DNA of 45,059 nucleotides, from assembly GCA_007693455.1 (NCBI GenBank), contig REDP01000174.1, positions 1 through 45,059 on the forward strand, written 5' to 3'. Below are positions 1 to 6,302 of the stretch, in pieces. The notes beneath the pieces are model-generated. The model saw only the letters and a program-made list of their open reading frames with translations, did no database searches and was not told the DNA's origin. Origin of the DNA: Planctomycetota bacterium. Its GTDB lineage: Bacteria; Planctomycetota; UBA11346. The translations under genes and the position numbers were made by a program. Every line of letters starts with the position of its first letter. Within the stretch, counting starts at the first letter, position 1.

Positions 1-808
1 CCCGTACACACCAGGAGCTATTGAATTGGGCGACAATGCCGTTTTCCAGTTCGAAGGTAGCATAGGCGCTGTCATCGGTGTCGCAGGAGTAGGGTTTTCC
101 TTGCTCGTCAATGCGGGTAGGAATGTGGGTCGCACCAAAGCAGCTCAGCGATTTTACATTGCCAAAGCAGTTGTCGATAACATAGCGCCAGTGGCACAGC
201 ATATCGACGATAATGCCGCCGCCATCTTCTTTGCGATAGTTCCAGGAGGGGCGTTGGGCAGGCTGATCGTAGTGCTCGCCGGTAAAGACCCAGTAGCCGA
301 ATTCGCCACGCACACTCAAAATGTCACCAAAGAAGCCTTGGTCCTTGATCATTTGGAACTTACGCAGGCCAGGCAGCCATAGTTTATCTTGCACCACGCC
401 GTTCTTGAGCCCAGCTTTCTCGGCAAGTTCAGCGAGGGCAACCGCCTCTTTGGTTTCTACTGCAGTGGGTTTCTCGCAGTAGATCGCCTTGCCAGCTTTG
501 ACCGCCATTTCCACAAAGCGTTTGCGATGGAGGGTGCCTGAGGCATCAAAAAAGATCTCATATTGGGGATCGTCCAAGCAGGCCTGAAGATCGGTACTGT
601 ATTTTTCCACCCCAGTGCGCTTGGCCAGATCAGCCAGTTTATTGATATTGCGGCCAGTGAGAATGGGATCGGGCATGAGGGTGAGGTCATCGGAGACCTT
701 GATGCCGCCCTGATCGCGAATAGCGATAATCGAGCGAATAAGGTGCTGATTGGTGCCCATGCGTCCGGTGACGCCGTTCATAATGATGCCAATGGTACGG
801 GTTTCCAC
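1..808 (-). CDS. Gfo/Idh/MocA-family NAD(P)-dependent oxidoreductase, C-terminus cut by window edge
   Basis: The minus-strand frame stays open from a GTG at 808 to the window edge, giving about 269 residues. An AAGGAG ribosome site lies about 6 nt before the GTG. The N-terminus begins with a short strand followed by a glycine-containing NGVTGRMG turn, the usual dinucleotide-binding position. Near residues 115-120 there is a clear EKPTA motif, the hallmark of the Gfo/Idh/MocA family, in which the Lys-Pro pair binds the nicotinamide cofactor. The following GGGIIVDMLCHW stretch resembles the GGG..D...H active-site region. These enzymes reduce or oxidise sugars and inositols; the substrate cannot be told from sequence. 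It is the most downstream minus-strand gene here and is separated from the glgC operon by a repeat element. The C-terminal end lies outside the window. Confidence 0.85.
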   Translation of the reverse strand, partial: METRTIGIIMNGVTGRMGTNQHLIRSIIAIRDQGGIKVSDDLTLMPDPILTGRNINKLADLAKRTGVEKYSTDLQACLDDPQYEIFFDASGTLHRKRFVEMAVKAGKAIYCEKPTAVETKEAVALAELAEKAGLKNGVVQDKLWLPGLRKFQMIKDQGFFGDILSVRGEFGYWVFTGEHYDQPAQRPSWNYRKEDGGGIIVDMLCHWRYVIDNCFGNVKSLSCFGATHIPTRIDEQGKPYSCDTDDSAYATFELENGIVAQFNSSWCVR

Positions 809-981
809 GCGGTACTCCTTCTCAAGTAATGGCGTTAATGAGGCAAATGCGCTGCCAGCGTGAGCATCTCACACCTGCTGCAAAGGCGCAGCACCATAGA
901 ATATGAACCAACCAATGCAATCACGGCCTCCGACATCCTGTACCGAATGCTGCTGGGTCCCATTTTCACCACGTTCCGCAT

Positions 982-1033
982 GGCGAGCTTTGAGCCGCCC
1001 TGTGCTGAGCAACAGGGCGGCGCAAAGCTCGCC
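982..1033. repeat. Long inverted repeat formed by two abutting element ends
   Basis: Bases 982-1003 and 1012-1033 are reverse complements over 22 positions with one mismatch (993 against 1022) and an 8-nt loop. The right arm is the left end of repeat copy 1. The left arm looks like the right end of another copy (GAGCTTTGAGCCGCCCTG) whose body is not recognisable upstream. It can form a strong hairpin in DNA or RNA. The stretch 820-980 has no convincing gene or other signal. Confidence 0.8.
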
Positions 1034-1155
1034 CCCGGGATCGCCGATCTCCTGATCGGCCTGCAAAAACGACCTGACTAGGGCGCTTTTTGCGTTAAAA
1101 GCATGCACCGCGAAGCGGAGATTCCTTACCCGAGGTGAGCTTTGAGTCGCCCTGG
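1013..1155 (+). repeat. Structured intergenic repeat (MITE-like), copy 1
   Basis: The left end (GGGCGGCGCAAAGCTCGCC) and right end (GGTGAGCTTTGAGTCGCCC) are imperfect inverted repeats. Three hairpins lie inside. Arm A is 1043-1060, a 7-bp perfect stem with loop TCCT. Arm B is 1063-1093, an A-rich/T-rich stem ending CTTTTTGC. Arm C is 1108-1118, CCGC-GAA-GCGG. The same order of ends and arms recurs at 9612, 13233 (inverted), 40385 and 40860. Flanks GCTGAGCAA and GTTAAGCAA resemble a decayed target duplication. The copy lies between the end of the DUF4912 gene and the start of the oxidoreductase gene. Confidence 0.85.
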
Positions 1156-1256
1156 GTTAAGCAAATGTATATCAGCATTCACCGCGACCGTATCGGGTGA
1201 GCCGAGGAGTAATTGGCCGCAGCTGGATGCAGTGGTGTCAGTAAGACTCGCCAGGG

Positions 1257-2078
1257 TCACTGGAGGCTACGGCTGGAAAGAGCCGTGCTACTCAGGGCAA
1301 AGCTGGAGGGCAGCCCGAGGAGGTCTTTACTCGATAGGGGATGTGGGAATTGCTGTGCCCAGCGACGCTGTTCGCGTAAGCGCTCAGCTGAAGAGAGGGT
1401 ATTACCCTCGCCTTGCGCCTGTTGTAGAAGGGTGGCAAAGGTCTCATCGACAGCCATCCATTCTTCATCAATAGCATCACTCGGACTCGCGGCAGGGGTT
1501 TGCACTTCCTCTGATTGGGCAAGCAGGTGCAGGGTGCCATTGCTATCACGCAGTGCTAGGGCCACTCGATACGTGGTTTTGGGGGCCACAGCGAGATAGT
1601 AGTTGCCAGCTGCGAGATCAATGACGCGTTGCTCGCATCCATCTGGGCCATAGAGGAGTAGGAGACTGCTGCTGCTTTGCCCCAGGCGTTGGCGCAGCTG
1701 CTCGGTGGTTCCGCTGCTGAGTTCCCACCAAACATAGAGGTGCTCAGGATCTTGTACCATGAGGACCACGCTATCGCGACCGTAGTGCTGAGGAATGGGT
1801 AGGCCGGGATCACCATGCGGGCCAAAGGGTTGGGTGTCGCTGTTAGTGCCGCCGCTACTGCTACCGCCGCTTGAGCTGGCTTGAAGAGAGGTGGCTTGAT
1901 GAGCAAGGTCTTTGCCCGCGGAGCTGGAAGAGGATGTATCTCCGCTGTCGCTGGACCCTTGTGCGTCATAGAGTGCGAGAATTAATTCCGCCTTACGCAT
2001 GCGACTGCGATTGGGGATTTCGAGTTCGCGAGCCAAGTCTTTGAGCTGCTTAAGGTTGAGGTTTTCTAGCTTACTCAT
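1257..2078 (-). CDS. DUF4912 protein with N-terminal Rho_N/SAP-like domain
   Basis: The protein has 273 residues. Residues ~1-40 (LKQLKDLARELEIPNRSRM, then KAELI) match the small helical Rho N-terminal-like nucleic-acid-binding fold. A low-complexity Ser/Gly linker follows (~45-90). A DUF4912-type domain (~100-205) contains the characteristic run in which the protein describes its own binding face, VVLMVQDPEHLYVWWEL. The C-terminal third is Gln/Leu/Ser-rich. The ATG at 2078 overlaps the stop of the upstream gene as ATGA and has AGGAG about 8 nt upstream; a GTG at 2087 is the alternative start. It is the last gene of the glgC operon. DUF4912 proteins have no established biochemical role; linkage to glycogen genes suggests a role in polysaccharide metabolism, which is inference. 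Confidence 0.75.
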   Translation of the reverse strand: MSKLENLNLKQLKDLARELEIPNRSRMRKAELILALYDAQGSSDSGDTSSSSSAGKDLAHQATSLQASSSGGSSSGGTNSDTQPFGPHGDPGLPIPQHYGRDSVVLMVQDPEHLYVWWELSSGTTEQLRQRLGQSSSSLLLLYGPDGCEQRVIDLAAGNYYLAVAPKTTYRVALALRDSNGTLHLLAQSEEVQTPAASPSDAIDEEWMAVDETFATLLQQAQGEGNTLSSAERLREQRRWAQQFPHPLSSKDLLGLPSSFALSSTALSSRSLQ

Positions 2079-2602
2079 GGCGCACACTCCTGGTGGAGGA
2101 AAAGACGGATGTGAGAGGTTAAAAGGCGTTGCCGTTTGGCATTGATGTCGATGCGATCAAGCAGCCACATGATTGCCTCCACATCATGATCAGCACTAAT
2201 AGACCAATTGAGTACATCAAGATTTTCGCCGCCGACAGCAAGTAAATCTGCAACCTTCTGCAGCACTTCTTGGGGAACATGATGCTCAACGCTACTGCGC
2301 GAGAAGAGTCCATAATCACCGCCTGAAAAGGCGCCCCAGAAACGCCATCCGTACAGGTGCTCAAGCAGCTTTGATCGCGTCCAGCCGCCCCAGCAATGCT
2401 GTAGCCATTCCTCATAGGCGCGATAACCGATGTCGTAACCGTATTTTTGGCTTTCAATCCACTTGTGCCGTTCTAGGGCTTGAATGGCATGGGCGGTAAG
2501 CGAGTGTACCACCACGCCATCCTTGCGCACGCGATCGCAGGGAAGGTGGCCCTCGGGGAGGTATTCAGGCTGTCGGTGCTGGTGAAGCGTCATAAGCATC
2601 AT
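2075..2602 (-). CDS. Conserved-looking hypothetical protein in glgC operon
   Basis: The protein has 175 residues and I do not recognise the family. It is soluble-looking, rich in Trp, His and Tyr (for example KYGYDIGYRAYEEW and HLYGWRFWGAF), with no signal peptide or membrane segment. Three in-frame ATGs are close together. The ATG at 2602 overlaps the glgC stop codon as ATGA and is preceded by GGAG, so I prefer it to 2623. The gene overlaps the next one (DUF4912) by 4 nt. Tight coupling on both sides implies co-translation with ADP-glucose pyrophosphorylase. The C-terminal third contains helices with a D-V-E-A-I-M-W-L-L-D pattern. No function is proposed. Confidence 0.75.
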   Translation of the reverse strand: MMLMTLHQHRQPEYLPEGHLPCDRVRKDGVVVHSLTAHAIQALERHKWIESQKYGYDIGYRAYEEWLQHCWGGWTRSKLLEHLYGWRFWGAFSGGDYGLFSRSSVEHHVPQEVLQKVADLLAVGGENLDVLNWSISADHDVEAIMWLLDRIDINAKRQRLLTSHIRLFLHQECAP

Positions 2603-3855
2603 GCCTGAGGCTTCTCCAGGCATTGGTTTTTGGCAATAACAACGATGCCATTTTCAGTAATATGGAACCGTTTCGCATCTTCTACGTGGTCAAAGCCAAT
2701 GCGATCGCCAGCAGGGATGCGGACGTGCTTATCGACAATGCATCGGTGCAACTGCGCCCCACGGCCAACGTGAACATCATCCATAAGTACACAGGCGCGT
2801 AACTCCGCGTAGCTATTAATAATGCACTGGCGTCCAATGACTGAATCAATGACTGTGGCCCCAGAGATAATCGATCCAGAACAGACGATAGACTGAATGG
2901 CTTGTCCCACCCGCCCTTCAACATTGTGAACGAATTTTGGGGGAGGAAGATGACTATCAGCAGTGCGAATCGGCCACTCAAGGTTGTAGAGATCAAGTTC
3001 AGGGCTTACCGCGCGCAAATCCATATTGGCGTCAAAGTAGGCATCAAGGGTGCCAACATCGCGCCAATAGCTATCATTGGCTTCAGGATTGGATCCAGGG
3101 ATAAAGTTCTGAGCGAAGTCATAGGCGTAGAGTGACTGTCCACTCGCGAGCATATGGGGAAGGATGTTTTTGCCAAAGTCATGACTGGATTTGGGATCCT
3201 TGGCGTCACGTAAAAGGTTATCAATGACGCTGGATCGATTAAACCAATAATTACCCATGGACACGAGGGCCATAGTGGGGTCGCCAGGGATGGGGGTGGG
3301 ATCTTTGGGCTTTTCTTGGAAGCCAGTAATGTGCCACTCTTCATCTACTTGGATCACGCCAAATTGATGCGCCTCTTCAATGGGGCAGGGAATGCAGGCC
3401 ACACAGGCATCAGCATTACGCTTGCGGGCAAAGGCAAGCATGTGGTTAACATTCATGAGGAAGATGTGGTCGCCACCAAAAATAACGATTTCATCGGGGT
3501 CACGGTCCTCAATCAGATTCAGGTTCTGATAGATGGCATCGGCTGTACCGCGATACCAATGATCCCCCGTACGCTGCTGGGCAGGCACGGGAATGATATA
3601 GTGGTTAGGAAGGATGTTGCCGAAGTTCCACGCTTCCTGGAGATGCTCATTAAGGCTCTGGCTTTTAAACATGGTAAGTACGTAAATGCTATAGATGCCA
3701 GAGTTAATGAGATTGGAGAGCACGAAGTCTATAATGCGATACTGTCCACCGAAGGGGACGGCAGGCTTGGAGCGATTGGAGGTTAGGGGCTCCAAGCGCG
3801 TGCCTTTTCCACCCGCTAATACGAGAGCTAAGACTTTACCTGGCGTATCTACCAT
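2599..3855 (-). CDS. glgC: Glucose-1-phosphate adenylyltransferase (ADP-glucose pyrophosphorylase)
   Basis: The protein has 418 residues; E. coli GlgC has 431. It makes ADP-glucose from ATP and glucose-1-phosphate, the first committed step of bacterial glycogen synthesis. The N-terminal nucleotidyltransferase signature LVLAGGKGTRLEPLT is at ~15-30, with KPAVPFGG and YRIIDF just after it. WYRGTADAIYQN lies near residue 110, FGGDHI near 130 and GFQEKP near 190. The last ~110 residues are a left-handed beta-helix-like region (SGATVIDSVIGRQC, VLMDDVHVGRGAQL). The start ATG at 3855 has AAGGA about 7 nt upstream; a TTG at 3870 would add five residues. It is the first gene of a three-gene operon with the unknown protein and DUF4912. 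Confidence 0.95.
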   Translation of the reverse strand: MVDTPGKVLALVLAGGKGTRLEPLTSNRSKPAVPFGGQYRIIDFVLSNLINSGIYSIYVLTMFKSQSLNEHLQEAWNFGNILPNHYIIPVPAQQRTGDHWYRGTADAIYQNLNLIEDRDPDEIVIFGGDHIFLMNVNHMLAFARKRNADACVACIPCPIEEAHQFGVIQVDEEWHITGFQEKPKDPTPIPGDPTMALVSMGNYWFNRSSVIDNLLRDAKDPKSSHDFGKNILPHMLASGQSLYAYDFAQNFIPGSNPEANDSYWRDVGTLDAYFDANMDLRAVSPELDLYNLEWPIRTADSHLPPPKFVHNVEGRVGQAIQSIVCSGSIISGATVIDSVIGRQCIINSYAELRACVLMDDVHVGRGAQLHRCIVDKHVRIPAGDRIGFDHVEDAKRFHITENGIVVIAKNQCLEKPQA

Positions 3856-3930
3856 GAGAGATCCTTGCAAAATAGCGTGTCTGCAGCTTGCCTTTAAGGC
3901 TGTTGCCTCTATGTGCTTGCAAGAAGTATA

Positions 3931-3991
3931 GGGCTCAATCGGCTAGGGGAAGCATCTGCCTCGTGATGCTTTGGCAGAGAGCGATGAGCCC
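3931..3991 (-). terminator. Nested inverted repeat between rho and glgC
   Basis: GGGCTCA (3931-3937) pairs with TGAGCCC (3985-3991). Inside it, AAGCATC (3950-3956) pairs with GATGCTT (3965-3971). It lies downstream of the coaE-rho fusion and upstream of glgC on the same strand, so it could end the rho transcript or sit in the glgC leader. On the minus strand it is followed by TATACTTCTTG rather than a long T run, so a Rho-independent terminator is only a possibility. Confidence 0.45.
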
Positions 3992-4178
3992 TTGCTTTTG
4001 CTTGCCAGAGTGATTGTGACTGTATTTCGAGCTTGTCACCTGACGCAGCTCTCCATCGCTGGTTTTGTTCAAACCAACGATGGAGTTGGTACTCATAGTC
4101 GTTTACCATGTCACGCCACTCGAGGGATAGCGTTCTGACAGGAGGAAGACTGGGTGGGCACTTGGGATGGATGGTCGC

Positions 4179-6302
4179 TTAGAAATTACTCCCTTTTTCC
4201 GGGTCTATGTTCATTAAGAACTCGATATTGGTTTTGTAGGTGCGTAGTTTATTTTTTAGGAATTCTACGGCATCTTGTGGACTACGATCGGCAAGGAAAC
4301 GGCGTAGCGCCCAGAGTCGACGCATTTCGTCATCGCTGGCCACGAGTAACTCGTCCTTGCGGGTGCTGCTTTGTGCGACGTCTACTGCAGGGAAGATGCG
4401 TTTGTTCGCCAAGCGACGGTCCAGTACCAATTCCATGTTGCCGGTGCCTTTGAACTCTTCAAAGATAACCGTATCCATAACCGATCCCGTATCCACCAAG
4501 GCAGTGGCTAGGATGGTCAGGCTACCGCCATCTTCAATATTCCGTGCCGCGGCAAAAAACTGCCGCGGTTTTACTAGGGCAGTGGCTTCTATGCCGCCGG
4601 ACATAATGCGTCCTGAAGACGGGGCCTCTGCATTGTAGGCCCGTGCAAGGCGGGTGATGGAGTCAAGAAGGATGACGACATCCTTACCTTGTTCGACGAG
4701 GCGTCGGGCTTTGTTGATGGTCATCTCGGCAATTTGCACATGTCGCGAGGCGGTCATGTCAAAGGTCGAAGCGATCACCTCGCCATCAACACTGCGCTGC
4801 ATATCGGTGACTTCTTCGGGCCGTTCATCGATGAGTACCACCATGAGAATGCACTCGGGGTTATTGGTGGTGATAGCGTTGGCAATTTTTTGCAGATAAA
4901 CTGTTTTGCCACACTTTGGTTGCGCAACGATCAGCCCGCGCTGGCCTTTGCCGATGGGGCAGACCAAGTCAATGATGCGCAGGGCGGGGTCCGTGGGATC
5001 GCTTGGATTCTCCATGAACAGACGCTGGTTGGCATGCAGGGGGGTGAGTGTCTCGAAGGGGCGCACTGCACTCATCGCTTTAATGTCTTCGCCCATGACT
5101 TCGCGGACGCTTAACAACTGCGGGCAACGTTCGTTTCCACGAGGTGCACGAGCAATTGCTGTGACATGCATGCCGGCCTTGAGGCCGTAGCGGCGGAGTT
5201 GCTGGTTGCTGATAAAGGTGTCGGTGTTTGTGATGTGATAGTCGTTGAGGCGTGAACGCAGGTAGCCGCTTGCGGCTTTGGGTCCGAGTTCAATATAGCC
5301 TTCGACAATAATGTCATCCTGTCGTCCACCGGCAACGCGACGGAGTATTTCGCAGATGAGGTCGTCTTTGGATAGCCAGCGTACATCGCGCACGCCCATG
5401 CCATCGGCTTCCTGCTGTAAGTCGGGAACATCACGCTTGAGGTAGTCGTTGAGAGTGACTTGCACAGGTTCACGAGGAGCGTTACTGGGGCGTCGGCCAG
5501 CATTTTCCTCTTCGTTATCATCATTGTTGGCGTCGGGTTCGTCATCGCCATCACGGCTTGGTCGGGCGCTCAGGTCGATGCCGAGTTGCCGTGCCAGGAT
5601 AGTTTTAGCATATGCTTCAAGCAGTTGTGGATCGCCTGAATTGTCAACTGTAAGCTGGCAGCGGCGACGGCGTTCGTCTTCGTCACCTAGGGCAACATCG
5701 CGTTGTGCCAGCTCTTCGGCGCTCCAATTGCGTTCTACGACACGTTGTGCGCGTTGGTCATGAGGGGCGCGCACATACACCGTTAGGGTTGTACCATCGT
5801 CAAGGCCCAGTTCGTGGAGTCGTGCGGCATCAATAACCACGAAGTTACCTGCTTTTTTAATTGCAGCTTTGACGCGGCGACTTAATTGTCCGGCGACTAT
5901 GTGATTGAGTTCATTGGTTGCTTCTGGAGAAGCAAAGGCCTTGTCGGCAAGGACTCCACGCTGAATGGTATTAGCTTCATCGAGAATTTCGGATCCGAAA
6001 TGTTCAACTAATTTCTTTTTGACCGAAGGTAATTCAATAACATCGTGGCCAATGGCATCGACGTCAATAACATCGGCACCAAGTTTACCGAATTCTTTTG
6101 CCAGGGCACTTTTGCCTGCACCAGGTTGGCCGGATATGCCTATAACGACTTCTTGATCATCGGGGACGGTGAGTTGATGAGCGGGGATGGTTGCAACGGA
6201 GTCGCCATTGTCTTGGTTGGGGGTGCGGCGGCCGCGCCGCCGCCGACGGCGGCGGAACCGTGGATCACCGTTGCCTTGAGAATAGTCGTTAGGTTGATTC
6301 AT
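4179..6302 (-). CDS. rho: Fusion of dephospho-CoA kinase-like domain with transcription termination factor Rho
   Basis: The protein has 707 residues against 419 for E. coli Rho. Residues 1-45 are an Arg-rich tail (nine Arg in a row near 16-25). Residues ~50-245 resemble dephospho-CoA kinase (CoaE): P-loop GQPGAGKS, VIDVDAIGH, RGVLADKAF and a late VDNSGD region. An acidic linker (~250-275) follows. From ~285 it is a full Rho: helical N-terminal domain, RNA-binding fold (GYLRSRL, RRYGLKAGM), P-loop QPKCGKT, Walker B VVILLDS, and the Q/R-loop region GTGNMELVLDRRLANKRIFP. CoaE phosphorylates dephospho-CoA, the last step of CoA synthesis; Rho is the hexameric RNA helicase that terminates transcription. 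The ATG overlaps the stop of the upstream polA-like gene as ATGA, so the two are coupled. Whether the kinase half is active is unproved; the P-loop and Asp residues look intact. Confidence 0.9.
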   Translation of the reverse strand: MNQPNDYSQGNGDPRFRRRRRRRGRRTPNQDNGDSVATIPAHQLTVPDDQEVVIGISGQPGAGKSALAKEFGKLGADVIDVDAIGHDVIELPSVKKKLVEHFGSEILDEANTIQRGVLADKAFASPEATNELNHIVAGQLSRRVKAAIKKAGNFVVIDAARLHELGLDDGTTLTVYVRAPHDQRAQRVVERNWSAEELAQRDVALGDEDERRRRCQLTVDNSGDPQLLEAYAKTILARQLGIDLSARPSRDGDDEPDANNDDNEEENAGRRPSNAPREPVQVTLNDYLKRDVPDLQQEADGMGVRDVRWLSKDDLICEILRRVAGGRQDDIIVEGYIELGPKAASGYLRSRLNDYHITNTDTFISNQQLRRYGLKAGMHVTAIARAPRGNERCPQLLSVREVMGEDIKAMSAVRPFETLTPLHANQRLFMENPSDPTDPALRIIDLVCPIGKGQRGLIVAQPKCGKTVYLQKIANAITTNNPECILMVVLIDERPEEVTDMQRSVDGEVIASTFDMTASRHVQIAEMTINKARRLVEQGKDVVILLDSITRLARAYNAEAPSSGRIMSGGIEATALVKPRQFFAAARNIEDGGSLTILATALVDTGSVMDTVIFEEFKGTGNMELVLDRRLANKRIFPAVDVAQSSTRKDELLVASDDEMRRLWALRRFLADRSPQDAVEFLKNKLRTYKTNIEFLMNIDPEKGSNF

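Noticed and set aside
869-1108. Short ORFs within repeat copies (also at 40291-40561 and 40782-41006)
   Set aside because: They are translations of the hairpin-rich repeat sequence, give related low-complexity peptides in different copies, and lack ribosome sites.
1556-1969. 137-residue ORF antiparallel-frame to the DUF4912 gene
   Set aside because: It lies inside the DUF4912 gene in another frame and has no recognisable motif.
3909-4109. 66-residue minus-strand ORF between rho and glgC
   Set aside because: It overlaps the nested hairpin at 3931-3991, has only a weak ribosome site and no family resemblance; the region is better explained as a terminator/leader.
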